DNA of 41,901 nt from Marinisporobacter sp. (GCA_025210395.1 JAOARV010000051.1:1-41901); one strand, 5' to 3'. Shown: positions 1-7,713, numbered from the stretch's first letter. Notes: generated by a model not told the origin, from the letters alone. Program-made: numbers and translations.

Positions 1-94
1 TAGATAGTTCTGCTAACATGTTTTCTTCTCTTAGGATTTCAAGCACTATCTCAGCTTTTTCCTTTGAGGACCAATTTCTTCTTTTTCTACTCAT
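1..94 (-). CDS. IS3-family transposase OrfA, N-terminal 31 residues (partial)
   Basis: The minus strand opens with ATG at 94 and is open to the window edge. It reads MSRKRRNWSSKEKAEIVLEI and continues with a short helix (LREENMLAELS). This is the basic-then-helical start of the HTH_Tnp_1 domain that begins IS3-family OrfA proteins and binds the terminal repeats. In complete elements OrfA is followed by OrfB, joined by a programmed -1 frameshift; neither can be seen here. A weak ribosome site (ATAGGT) lies just upstream, between the start and the terminal repeat. The family assignment rests on the N-terminal pattern plus the matching terminal repeat. Confidence 0.75.
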   Translation of the reverse strand, partial: MSRKRRNWSSKEKAEIVLEILREENMLAELS

Positions 95-145
95 ACCTAT
101 ATCATAACTTATTTTTTAGAATTTGTGTCCAACCTTATGTGTACA
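1..145 (-). mobile_element. Right end of an IS3-family (IS150-like) insertion sequence, partial
   Basis: The element runs off the left edge of the window. Read on the minus strand, its end begins TGTACACATAAGGTTGGACA at 145, which has the TGTA...GTTGGACA layout of IS150-type terminal inverted repeats. The start of an orfA transposase gene follows at 94. The outer boundary is placed at the CA dinucleotide 144-145, as expected for an IS3-family end. The other end and any target duplication lie outside the window, so completeness and activity cannot be judged. The insertion cut into the gene that now continues rightwards from 146. Confidence 0.72.
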
Positions 146-676
146 TTATACTATATTGCAACCCACCTTTTTAAAAATAAATTAACTTATACCACGGTAA
201 AAAATAAAGCTATCCAACATTATAAACAACATTGGATTCCTTCTTTAAAAAAGTATGAGTATCAGGATGATCAACTTACCGGCCAAATACGTTTCTTCAA
301 AAATAATCATTCAACTGAATTGAAAGATAATAAAAAAGAAAATGACAACACTTCGAAAAATCCTTCTACAGATTCTAATAATTCATCTCAAATATTGAAT
401 TATTTACAAACAATAGATAAAAACCTCCATTGCATTAATACAAGATTAACCCGAATAGAAAATTACATAGAAAAAAATTCTCCTCAAGCTAAAAAAGATT
501 TCAGTGAAGCTTTCATAGAGATCTTTGCATCCAGTAAAGAAAGGGAATCTGTAAATATTAATTCTAAGCTTAAGAAAAGAATTATTGAAAAGATGGCTAA
601 ATCAAAGAATATCACACATAATCAATCTTTGGCTATTAATACTGCTTTGTTAATTGCGCTTTACGGGGATGAATAG
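125..676 (+). CDS. 5'-truncated hypothetical protein fused to the IS end
   Basis: I do not recognise this gene. The open frame begins with GTG at 125, but the first seven codons lie inside the IS terminal repeat and no ribosome site precedes them. The native sequence therefore starts at about 146 and the original 5' end is missing. The product has a basic N-terminal part, a low-complexity Asn/Ser/Lys/Asp linker (residues about 65-90), a short coiled-coil-like stretch (about 92-118) and a C-terminal segment, SVNINSKLKKRIIEKMAKSK, followed by a second helix. That C-terminal pattern of a short strand and two helices could be a ribbon-helix-helix DNA-binding fold, as in plasmid or phage accessory proteins; this is inference. 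It is probably a non-functional remnant. Confidence 0.5.
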   Translation: MSNLMCTLYYIATHLFKNKLTYTTVKNKAIQHYKQHWIPSLKKYEYQDDQLTGQIRFFKNNHSTELKDNKKENDNTSKNPSTDSNNSSQILNYLQTIDKNLHCINTRLTRIENYIEKNSPQAKKDFSEAFIEIFASSKERESVNINSKLKKRIIEKMAKSKNITHNQSLAINTALLIALYGDE

Positions 677-682
677 GTATTA

Positions 683-727
683 AGGTTTTAGAATAGTTTC
701 TAAATAAACTATTACAGAAACCTACTC
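683..727 (+). terminator. Stem-loop after the truncated ORF
   Basis: An inner perfect 8-bp stem (AATAGTTT/AAACTATT, 692-699 and 706-713-region) sits within an outer AGGTTT/AAACCT pairing (684-723), followed by a short T-rich stretch. It is placed just after the stop codon at 676. It is AT-rich and so only a moderate candidate. Confidence 0.4.
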
Positions 728-788
728 TTTTGTAGTTATAAAAAATTTTCTTGTTGAATTATTTCTCCACCATTTTCTTCCTAAATAA

Positions 789-818
789 AAAAGATAGAAC
801 CTAAAAATTCTATCTTTT
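789..818. terminator. Bidirectional intrinsic terminator
   Basis: A perfect 11-bp stem AAAAGATAGAA/TTCTATCTTTT (789-799 and 808-818) encloses an 8-nt loop, with A-runs on the left giving a U-run on the minus strand. It lies between two convergent genes and can end both, chiefly the minus-strand gene stopping at 884. Confidence 0.75.
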
Positions 819-883
819 CAATCATCTACTACACTTAAAAAAGTATGTTTAAAATGTTTTAAAGAATAAAAAACTTATCACTA

Positions 884-1693
884 CTACTCCACAAGATACA
901 TTTTAGGATCTACACATCTACCATTTTCTCTTACTTCAAAATGTACACACGGTCCTGTAGCCATACCTGTAAATCCAGATAAAGCAATTTTTTCTCCTGC
1001 TTTTACTTGACTATTCTCTTTTACAAGTAGTTCACTACAATGTGCATAAATTGCAACAACTTCATTGCTATGATCAATAATTACAACTTTACCATAATTT
1101 CCACGCCAATTAGCATATATTACTTTCCCATCTGCTGCTGCAACAATAGGTGTTCCTTCTTTAGTTCCTACAGATATTCCCACAGACATTTTACTTCTTC
1201 CATTTTTTTTATAGCATACTCCGAAATCTTTGGTTATATTCGTACATCCTGGTACAGGCCAAATCATTTTGGGCATTTTTTTTGTTGTTATAATAATTTT
1301 TTTATTATCACCATCCCAATCAACCTTTCCTCCGAATGTTTCGGTGACAAGTCGTATTGGAACTAACATTGTGCCATTGATAACTTTAGGAGCGATAGAT
1401 AAAGTGATTTGCTGATTATTAATTCCTGCTAGTGTGTTTCCTTCTTGTAACCAAACACTAACGTCATCCTTTACTGCAAATACAGATTGATCTTCACCAT
1501 TCCATGTCACTGTTGCTCCTAATGCTTCAAAAATATCTCTCATAGGGACAAGTGTTATTTCATTTTCAATAATAGGCTCAACAGAAAAAGTCATCACTTC
1601 ACCATTTAAAGTTATCTCATTGATATCTGCTGCGTATATACTGCATGTACAAAACAAAACGAGACAAATTGAAATTAATAATATTTTTTTCAT
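884..1693 (-). CDS. Secreted protein: copper amine oxidase N-type domain plus degenerate LytM/M23 domain
   Basis: A signal peptide (residues 1-22, MKKILLISICLVLFCTCSIYA) is followed by a pair of copper-amine-oxidase-N repeats (about 28-137, with LVPMRDIFEALGATVTWNG and LVPIRLVTETFGGKVDWDG) and an M23/LytM fold (about 150-269). CuAO-N repeats are common wall-associated modules in Clostridia; active M23 domains cut peptidoglycan cross-links. Here the zinc and catalytic residues are largely lost. The HxxxD motif is replaced by Ser170 and Ser174, and the first His of HxH is Cys249; only His218 (YAH) and His251 remain. It is therefore probably a binding or activator protein rather than a peptidase. 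The start at 1693 is preferred over an upstream ATG at 1726 because AAAGGA precedes it and it begins a normal signal peptide. Confidence 0.85.
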   Translation of the reverse strand: MKKILLISICLVLFCTCSIYAADINEITLNGEVMTFSVEPIIENEITLVPMRDIFEALGATVTWNGEDQSVFAVKDDVSVWLQEGNTLAGINNQQITLSIAPKVINGTMLVPIRLVTETFGGKVDWDGDNKKIIITTKKMPKMIWPVPGCTNITKDFGVCYKKNGRSKMSVGISVGTKEGTPIVAAADGKVIYANWRGNYGKVVIIDHSNEVVAIYAHCSELLVKENSQVKAGEKIALSGFTGMATGPCVHFEVRENGRCVDPKMYLVE

Positions 1694-1811
1694 TAATCTT
1701 AATTCCTTTCTATAAACAATAATCATCTACCACTTACTATATTAGTATATTTTTTAATAATATCTAATAAAAGTAATAATAGGAAATATTTTTTAGATTT
1801 CATATAAGTAC

Positions 1812-1837
1812 AAAAAACCTTTCCTTTTAATAGAAAG
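1812..1837 (-). terminator. Weak terminator candidate
   Basis: On the minus strand, a short stem (GAAAG/CTTTC, 1833-1837 and 1819-1823) is followed by GG and a run of six T (1812-1817). It lies 25 bases past the stop of the LRR gene. The stem is only 5 bp, so this is tentative. Confidence 0.35.
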
Positions 1838-1863
1838 TCCTTTATATACACCACCTACAGTAA

Positions 1864-2940
1864 TTAGTTTATATACATATTCAATCCACTACTCTTTCTT
1901 TTTTCAACTTCAATTCCTCTTTTCTTAGCCTCCTCTTCAAATTCATCCATATTAGAAATATAACCACCCTTAATACTGATTTTTTCTAAATGTTTTAATT
2001 CAAACACTTTACTAATATCCGTAACCCGCAATTTATAGAAATCTAATTCCTTTAACTGTGGGAATTTTTCGATGCCATTAAAACTTATTACTTGCCCATC
2101 TCCAATATTTAATCTTTCTAAATTAGTTGGTCCTTCTAGCCCTGTTAAATCCTCAAAATCCATACCTTGTACCTCAAAGCTCTTTAGATTTGGAAAATTA
2201 TCTAGACTATCTATTTTGCCACCTTTAGGATATACAATTTCAAGCCATTCGAGTGACTCCATTTTTTCGATTTTCTCAAGTTTATCTACATTTGTATACC
2301 AAACCAATAGATGTTTTAAATTACTCAACTTTCCAATAGGTCTAAAATCATGAATGATGAAGCCATCAGATATGTATATATACTCAACATCTTTAAAATT
2401 TTCAATCCCCTCTAGATTATTTATACAATCATCATCATCTAACGCTAATTTTTCTATTCCCTTTAAATCCTCTTCTTTTACTTTTCCCTTAATGTTATAT
2501 TCCTTTTTTACATATCTATAAAAATTTTGATCTTTGATAATATTATTTGCATACATATAATACTCTACAGAAAAAAATCCAATCAGTAATATGATAATTA
2601 AAATCTTTTTTTGTAGCTTATATGTTACATGCTCTTTATTGAAAGCATTCATAATAATCCATGAAAATCCACTAAAAACAAGAATATAATTAGGTATGTA
2701 TATTTCACATCTAAAAAGAATATAATTACCAATCATTATGAGGGAAAAAATAATTCCTTCTTTTTCTTTTATATTTCTTATTTTATTTCTTATTAGGCTT
2801 CCTATTAAAAGTCCTATCCATATAGACGGAAATTCTCCATCAAAAGACATATCTTTTATAAATAAATGCACCCACATTAAACCTATCATAAAACTAACTG
2901 ACCAAAAGCTATCTTTTTTGTACCACTTTTTTGTCTCCAT
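1864..2940 (-). CDS. Membrane-anchored leucine-rich-repeat protein
   Basis: The 358-aa product has an N-terminal half rich in hydrophobic helices: about 15-31, 36-50, a pair around 64-96, and about 110-128. A C-terminal soluble half (about 150-345) is built of irregular leucine-rich repeats such as LSNLKHLLVWYTNVDKLEKI, FPNLKSFEVQGMDFEDL and FPQLKELDFYKLRVTDI. Repeats of about 22 residues of this kind form curved protein-binding surfaces (bacterial/internalin-like LRR). The membrane part suggests the LRR domain is displayed on the cell surface or at the membrane; its orientation was not determined. No enzymatic motif is visible. A purine-rich AGTGGGG lies before the ATG at 2940. The gene stands alone, with a promoter candidate at 3028-3056. 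Confidence 0.75.
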   Translation of the reverse strand: METKKWYKKDSFWSVSFMIGLMWVHLFIKDMSFDGEFPSIWIGLLIGSLIRNKIRNIKEKEGIIFSLIMIGNYILFRCEIYIPNYILVFSGFSWIIMNAFNKEHVTYKLQKKILIIILLIGFFSVEYYMYANNIIKDQNFYRYVKKEYNIKGKVKEEDLKGIEKLALDDDDCINNLEGIENFKDVEYIYISDGFIIHDFRPIGKLSNLKHLLVWYTNVDKLEKIEKMESLEWLEIVYPKGGKIDSLDNFPNLKSFEVQGMDFEDLTGLEGPTNLERLNIGDGQVISFNGIEKFPQLKELDFYKLRVTDISKVFELKHLEKISIKGGYISNMDEFEEEAKKRGIEVEKRKSSGLNMYIN

Positions 2941-3027
2941 ATTTTCCCCACTTTAAAAGTATTTTTATACCTTTTATTCTTGTGTATGTCTTTATCAATG
3001 AACATACTTTCTTAATTCATTACCATT

Positions 3028-3056
3028 ATTTTACTATATTCCATGCTGCCTTTCAA
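3028..3056 (-). promoter_or_regulatory. Sigma-A promoter candidate for the LRR gene
   Basis: On the minus strand TTGAAA (3056-3051) and TAAAAT (3033-3028) are separated by exactly 17 bp, giving a start of transcription about 80 bases before the ATG at 2940. The rest of 2941-3090 shows nothing else recognisable. Confidence 0.5.
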
Positions 3057-3090
3057 TTTAATTCTTCCATATAACAAATTAGCATCAATG

Positions 3091-3261
3091 TTATGCATTT
3101 TTCAACCTCCTCAAAATCTCATCATACACAATCTTCCTCTCATCTATATCAAGTTTATTCACCCTCCCAATAACAACCTTCGCTAAAGCTCTCGCCATTC
3201 GTTTCTCTAAAACACTTTTATCGGGAATGTTGACGACTACTTTGATTTTTTGTTTTGGCAT
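3091..3261 (-). CDS. Small hypothetical protein (56 aa), divergent from the recombinase
   Basis: This short frame begins MPKQKIKVVVNIPDKSVLEK and ends RRLKNA. GGGGG lies about 10 bases upstream of the ATG, a good ribosome site. The product is basic, with a predicted beta strand (IKVVVNIP) and two amphipathic helices, and no family I can name. It is transcribed away from the large serine recombinase, with about 160 bp between the two starts. Small basic proteins encoded next to large serine recombinases sometimes act as directionality factors or regulators, so that role is conceivable here, but nothing in the sequence proves it. Codon use and the ribosome site make it a likely real gene. Confidence 0.6.
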   Translation of the reverse strand: MPKQKIKVVVNIPDKSVLEKRMARALAKVVIGRVNKLDIDERKIVYDEILRRLKNA

Positions 3262-3424
3262 ATTTGTACATCCCCCTTCTTTATCTAATGGATATTAAGA
3301 AATGGGTTTGTACTATTCCAAATTGTGTAATATTGTCCACTTCATTGATGTATTTATAAATAATACAAGTACTAAAATATCGCTGTTGCGTAAAAATATG
3401 AATAACTACTTGTACAAGGAGGTG

Positions 3425-5044
3425 ATGAACATATCAACCATTGCCATATACTCTCGTAAATCGAAAGCTACAGAAAAAGGTGAATCTATCCAAAATCAGA
3501 TAGACCTTTGTAGAGACTATGCAAAGAAGCATTTCCAAGGAAATAATTTTCTTGTTTATGAAGATGAAGGCTACTCTGGTGGGAATAGTAATCGACCTAA
3601 GTTTCAAAAGATGCTAAAGGATTTAAAACAGAAAAAGTTTCAGGTTCTTATTTGCTACCGATTGGATCGGATCAGCAGAAATATTTCTGATTTCTCAGGT
3701 TTAGTTGCTCTCCTGCAAGAATACAATATCGATTTTGTATCCATTCGAGAACAATTCGATACTTCTACTCCTATGGGACGTGCCATGATGTATATTACTT
3801 CTGTATTTGCACAGCTTGAAAGAGAAACTATTGCAGAAAGAATCAGAGATAATATGTTAGCCCTAGCTAGAACAGGCAGGTGGCTTGGAGGAAAGACTCC
3901 TATGGGATTTAAGAGTAAAGGGAGTACATACTACAATATGGATAATGCAAAAAAGAAAATGTATCACCTTACTCCTATCCACAAAGAACTAGAATTAGTA
4001 AAAGTCTTTTATAAAAAATATTTAGAGTTAGGTTCTCTTACAAAGCTTGAAAGCTGGACATTAGAAAGTCATATCAAAACAAGAAACAATAAAGACTTTG
4101 ACAAAAGTATTTTAAAAGTCATTCTTTCGAATCCTGTTTATGTTATAGGGGATAAAGTAATATATGGATATTTTGAAAATCTAGGTGCTGACATAGCTAA
4201 CAAGGTTGAAGAATTTGATGGTACCCATGGACTCATGGTCTATAACAAGCATGATGAAAGAAAAAATAGGATTGTCAAAAAAGACCCTTCTGAATGGGTA
4301 ATTGCTATAGGAGAGCATGAAGGCATTATTCCTTCTCATGAATGGATACGGGTGCAAAATTTATTAGAAGGCAATAGACAAAAGGCTCCTAGAGCAGGCA
4401 CTAGCAACATTGGATTAATTACAACATTGTTAAGGTGTAAAAACTGTGGTTCTAAGATGAGAATTTCCATATCGAAGAAAAAGTATGGCATCTATTATTA
4501 TTACAAGTGCTTAATGAAGGAAAGATCTAGGGGTAGTCGCTGCAATGTTAAAAATTTAAATGGTAATGAAGCAGATGAATTTGTAGTGAACGAACTGAAA
4601 AAAATGAGTCATGAAGATCATGAATTTTATCAGTTCCTTTTGAATGAAAGAAAGAAATTAAACAATTTATCTACTGTAAACAACGTTGATAAAGATAAGC
4701 TTTATGAAGAATTAAAAGAATGCAAAGCTTCCATTAGTAACTTAACCTTACAGTTAGCAAAGAATCAAGATTCAAAGGCATCCAAATATATTATTGAGCA
4801 GATAGAAACCTTTGATGATAAAATTGCTGATATACAAAACGAATTAGAAAATACAAACGAAAAAAAAGAATCTACAAATCTACAAAAAATAAATATAGAT
4901 ATACTACTCAGTCTTATAAGAGATTTTGCAAGTAATGTAGATGGTCTTACTTTTCATGAAAAAAAGAAAATAATGAGTGAAATCATCGATGAAATTACTT
5001 GGGACGGTAAAACTTTAGAAATTAATATTTTACCCTATCTTTAA
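3425..5044 (+). CDS. Large serine recombinase (site-specific integrase/resolvase family)
   Basis: The 539-aa product has the three parts of large serine recombinases. The N-terminal resolvase domain (about 1-150) holds the nucleophile Ser10 in IYSRKS, an E-x-G-YSGG motif (EDEGYSGGN) and the catalytic arginines in CYRLDRISRN and AQLERETIAERI. A Recombinase domain follows (about 170-310), then a zinc beta-ribbon (about 335-385; LRCKNCGSKM, then two further Cys) with a long coiled coil (about 415-490). These enzymes integrate and excise elements between short attachment sites without extra energy. The frame is open to 3302, but ATG 3425 directly follows a strong AAGGAGGTG and begins the family's usual N-terminus. 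The spacing to that ribosome site is unusually short. It is the probable agent of the disrupted ABC operon just downstream. Confidence 0.9.
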   Translation: MNISTIAIYSRKSKATEKGESIQNQIDLCRDYAKKHFQGNNFLVYEDEGYSGGNSNRPKFQKMLKDLKQKKFQVLICYRLDRISRNISDFSGLVALLQEYNIDFVSIREQFDTSTPMGRAMMYITSVFAQLERETIAERIRDNMLALARTGRWLGGKTPMGFKSKGSTYYNMDNAKKKMYHLTPIHKELELVKVFYKKYLELGSLTKLESWTLESHIKTRNNKDFDKSILKVILSNPVYVIGDKVIYGYFENLGADIANKVEEFDGTHGLMVYNKHDERKNRIVKKDPSEWVIAIGEHEGIIPSHEWIRVQNLLEGNRQKAPRAGTSNIGLITTLLRCKNCGSKMRISISKKKYGIYYYYKCLMKERSRGSRCNVKNLNGNEADEFVVNELKKMSHEDHEFYQFLLNERKKLNNLSTVNNVDKDKLYEELKECKASISNLTLQLAKNQDSKASKYIIEQIETFDDKIADIQNELENTNEKKESTNLQKINIDILLSLIRDFASNVDGLTFHEKKKIMSEIIDEITWDGKTLEINILPYL

Positions 5045-5055
5045 ATACAAAATAA

Positions 5056-5418
5056 TTAATCATGCTTAACCTTTGCTTTTCTAGATTCTATTATCATTGC
5101 TATGATTGTAATTATCACACAGACTAATGCAAATATTGGTACATAAATTAAAAACTCAACTACACTAATATGAAAGTTACTCGTACTAGGTGCATCTGTA
5201 GACATCCATCCTATAAACATTATAGGCAACCAAAATATACCATCCCATATCACAAAAAATATAGACTTTTTAAGTTCTTTGTTTAAAAGTTCTATATTTG
5301 ATGTGTATTTTCCTAATAATAGCCAGAGAATTATTTTGGGTAATAATATAACTGGATACAGGTATGGTAATGTTACTGCTAACGCTACTATTATCATTAC
5401 AATTTCAAGAATAGACAT
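5056..5418 (-). CDS. Small hypothetical membrane protein
   Basis: The 120-aa product has three predicted membrane helices (about 4-35, 51-71 and 86-109) and a short charged tail (ESRKAKVKHD). GGAGTG lies 6 bases before the ATG. I do not recognise a family. It is convergent with the serine recombinase, 11 bases from its stop, and lies between the recombinase and the broken ABC ATPase gene, so it is probably cargo of the same rearranged segment. Confidence 0.6.
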   Translation of the reverse strand: MSILEIVMIIVALAVTLPYLYPVILLPKIILWLLLGKYTSNIELLNKELKKSIFFVIWDGIFWLPIMFIGWMSTDAPSTSNFHISVVEFLIYVPIFALVCVIITIIAMIIESRKAKVKHD

Positions 5419-5552
5419 AGAATCACTCCATGTTTGTATTTTAATTCATTCTATTTTATCATTTATTTACATTTTTATCCATAGAATCACTTTATTCTCT
5501 ATTTTAAAATGTTACATCAGTCATTTTTTCTATTTATGTTCCGTCTTTTTGG

Positions 5553-5742
5553 AGACATATCAGAAGCTATATCTATGGCAGATAGAGTAGTCGTTCTCTC
5601 CAAAAGACCTGCTATGGTAAAAAGTATTCATGATATTCATCTAACTCTTAAAAACAAACGAACACCTCTTGCTTCTAGAGAAGCTCCTGAATTCCGACAT
5701 TATTTCAATGATATATGGAAGGAGCTAGATGTTCATGTTTAA
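5553..5742 (+). pseudogene. 3' stub of a nitrate/sulfonate-type ABC transporter ATPase (SsuB/TauB-like)
   Basis: From GDISEAISMADRVVVLSKRP to the end, the frame matches the last quarter of SsuB/TauB/NrtD-type ATPases: the D-I-S-E-A-I segment that follows the switch His, then the C-terminal tail. Walker A, the signature motif and Walker B are all missing. Upstream of about 5553 the open frame (from 5509) is unrelated sequence. The permease start overlaps the stub's end by 14 bases, the usual coupling of these operons, so the gene was once intact here. The missing 5' part was either deleted or lies beyond the left edge of the window on the far side of an inserted element. Confidence 0.8.
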
Positions 5743-6574
5743 TAAAATAATAGATTCTAAAAAAATAGAAACTCTAAACAATCAATTTTCTAAAGATCAT
5801 ATGAAATTTTTAGCTATGGATAAAAAAAGAAAAAAAGCTATTCTTATTACACAATTATCCCTGCTCGTAGTATTTTTTGCCCTTTGGGAAATAGCTGCTA
5901 GGCTTGAGTTGATAGATACCTTTCTTACAAGCTATCCATCCCAAATGTGGGACTTATTTTTAAAGCTTGCGAAAAACGGTTCTCTCCTTACACATATTGG
6001 CGTAAGCACTTTTGAAACTGTTGTAGGCTTTTTACTTGGAACCTTTTTAGGGACTTTAATTGCAATTCTTTTATGGTGGTCCGATTTTATCTCAAGAGTC
6101 TTAGACCCTTATATGGTTATTTTGAATGCACTTCCTAAAACAGCCTTAGCTCCTATTATCATTCTTTGGGCAGGTGCAGGGATTACAGGGATCATTTTTA
6201 CTGCTCTAACCATTTCAATTGTTGTTACCATTTTAGGCGTATATGGAGGATTTAAAGAAGTTGATGAAGATAAGATAAAGATGCTCCAAACCTTTGGAGC
6301 AACCAAAATACAAATACTTCAGAAAGTCATCATTCCAGCAAGTATTCCTACTATTATCAATGCCTTAAAAATCAATGTGGGTCTTTCTTGGGTAGGGGTA
6401 ATCGTTGGAGAATTTTTAGTATCGCAAGCAGGAATAGGATACTTGATTGTTTATGGTGGGCAAGTGTTTAAATTAGATTTAGTTATGACAAGTGTCATTA
6501 TTTTAGCAATCCTTGCATCCCTTATGTATCAAGGGGTAGCCTATTTTGAGAAAAAATTGATGAAGGGAAGATAA
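5729..6574 (+). CDS. ABC transporter permease, nitrate/sulfonate/taurine (SsuC-like) type
   Basis: The 281-aa product is a BPD_transp_1-fold permease with about six membrane helices between residues 38 and 270. The EAA-like cytoplasmic loop (about 186-215: FKEVDEDKIKMLQTFGATKI, then IIPASIP) docks the ATPase. The family imports sulfonates, nitrate, taurine or thiamine precursors; the substrate cannot be told here. AAGGAG precedes the ATG at 5729 by 5 bases; a second ATG at 5735 is also possible. The gene overlaps the ATPase stub. With that ATPase broken, the transporter can work only if another ATPase substitutes. A decayed copy of its 3' end lies at 8885-9000. Confidence 0.88.
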   Translation: MFMFNKIIDSKKIETLNNQFSKDHMKFLAMDKKRKKAILITQLSLLVVFFALWEIAARLELIDTFLTSYPSQMWDLFLKLAKNGSLLTHIGVSTFETVVGFLLGTFLGTLIAILLWWSDFISRVLDPYMVILNALPKTALAPIIILWAGAGITGIIFTALTISIVVTILGVYGGFKEVDEDKIKMLQTFGATKIQILQKVIIPASIPTIINALKINVGLSWVGVIVGEFLVSQAGIGYLIVYGGQVFKLDLVMTSVIILAILASLMYQGVAYFEKKLMKGR

Positions 6575-6577
6575 AAT

Positions 6578-6612
6578 AAATAGGGACTCTTCTCTATTGA
6601 AAGTCCCTATTT
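6578..6612. terminator. Bidirectional intrinsic terminator
   Basis: A perfect 11-bp stem AAATAGGGACT/AGTCCCTATTT (6578-6588 and 6602-6612) is followed by TTTTC on the plus strand and A-rich sequence on the left. It ends the permease gene and the convergent lipoprotein gene. Confidence 0.85.
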
Positions 6613-6621
6613 TTCTTTTCC

Positions 6622-6978
6622 TTATATCATTTCTATAATAGCTGAAACACAATTTATCCCTTTAATTTCATTACTATCATATTCACTCCTTAATGATTGA
6701 TTACTATTCCATTTTCCCTCTTCAAAAGTACCTAAAAATAAATCATCTATAGCAATATAAATAGGGTCGTCTACTATTTTAGAATCCTGTAATTCTTCAA
6801 TATTATTTATTTTCTCTTTTTCATACACAGATGTAGCTACATTTTCTTTATCTATCTCTACATCCACATGATTCTTTTCTACTACAGAACTTGCTGTATT
6901 TGCTTTGCTGCACCCTGCTAATGTAAAAAGCACTGCTATTATTAATACTATCTTTCCCATACTCCCAAATTTTTTCAT
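6622..6978 (-). CDS. Putative lipoprotein of unknown function
   Basis: The 118-aa product starts with a type II signal peptide (MKKFGSMGKIVLIIAVLFTL) and the lipobox LAGC, giving a lipid-anchored Cys at about residue 23. The mature part is short, acidic and soluble (for example VDDPIYIAIDDLFLGTFEEG), with no motif I can name. AAGGAG lies 6 bases before the ATG. It is 76 bases downstream of the DUF3841 gene on the same strand, but the two are probably separate units. The C-terminus ends abruptly at SAIIEMI, so a small 3' truncation is possible. Confidence 0.65.
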   Translation of the reverse strand: MKKFGSMGKIVLIIAVLFTLAGCSKANTASSVVEKNHVDVEIDKENVATSVYEKEKINNIEELQDSKIVDDPIYIAIDDLFLGTFEEGKWNSNQSLRSEYDSNEIKGINCVSAIIEMI

Positions 6979-7053
6979 TTTTTCACTCCTTAGATACCTA
7001 TTTGAACAACTTTAAGATACATTGTACACGAGTTTTGAATATTTTTCCAAAAT

Positions 7054-7668
7054 TTATCTAGCAATAAATTCCTTTATATCATTTACTTGATTCCACTGTA
7101 ATTCCCAAAATACTGCTTGTATGGATTTTTCATGTTTAGGGCTAGTGATATATTCATCATACCAATCTAAGTCAAATATTAAATCCCAACTTTTTTCTAT
7201 CTTATACCTCAATGAATTTATTTCTTCTGAATTTTTATTGAAATCCTGTAAGTCTAATAATGTTATACTATTTTTATCCATTTTTTCCTCAAATACATTA
7301 TGCTCTTTTTCATTTTTAGGTATGTACCAATAATTGAGTACAAAATGAAATAAATCAAAATCAGATAAAAGTACTTGATCATCTTCAATTTCAAATTCAA
7401 TTCTATATAGTTTTGTTCCCTTTTCTCCATATCCACTATATCTTAAGTCTGGTTTTCTTTTATCTACACCACACCATTGATACCAAGCCCATACTGGATA
7501 TACTGAATCATTAGGTCTCTTTATTTTTAATCTTATCTTCATTTGTTCAATCATCCAATTATATGCCATCTTAAAGTCATTATAAACACAATTATCATCG
7601 CCCCTCAAACTACCATTTTCTTTCAATTGCTCATATTCTTTTGTATTTTTAATCGTCCAAAGTTTGAT
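7054..7668 (-). CDS. DUF3841 family protein whose ATG start appears lost (ATC)
   Basis: The product has the hallmarks of DUF3841, cytoplasmic proteins of about 190 aa and unknown function: YPVWAWYQW, LLSDFDLFHFVLNYWYIP and a C-terminal IQAVFWELQWNQVNDIKEFI. Reading upstream of the first usable start (TTG, 7626), the family's N-terminus IKLWTIKNTKEYEQL continues in frame to 7668. The expected initiator of 'MKLWTI' is there an ATC codon, preceded by AAGGAAGTG. The next in-frame upstream stop is reached with no ATG, GTG or TTG. Either ATC initiates weakly, translation begins at the internal TTG (losing 14 residues), or this is a recent pseudogene. A sequencing error is also possible. Confidence 0.75.
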   Translation of the reverse strand: MKLWTIKNTKEYEQLKENGSLRGDDNCVYNDFKMAYNWMIEQMKIRLKIKRPNDSVYPVWAWYQWCGVDKRKPDLRYSGYGEKGTKLYRIEFEIEDDQVLLSDFDLFHFVLNYWYIPKNEKEHNVFEEKMDKNSITLLDLQDFNKNSEEINSLRYKIEKSWDLIFDLDWYDEYITSPKHEKSIQAVFWELQWNQVNDIKEFIAR

Positions 7669-7713
7669 AACATCACTTCCTTTTCTGATAATAGCTATCC
7701 TTATAAAAATTTA

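Noticed and set aside
1040..1415. Plus-strand frames opposite the LytM-domain gene
   Set aside because: They are low-complexity shadows of the CuAO-N/LytM coding sequence.
3302..3424. Upstream extension of the serine recombinase frame
   Set aside because: The frame is open, but this part includes the translated ribosome site AAGGAGGTG and does not resemble the resolvase N-terminus.
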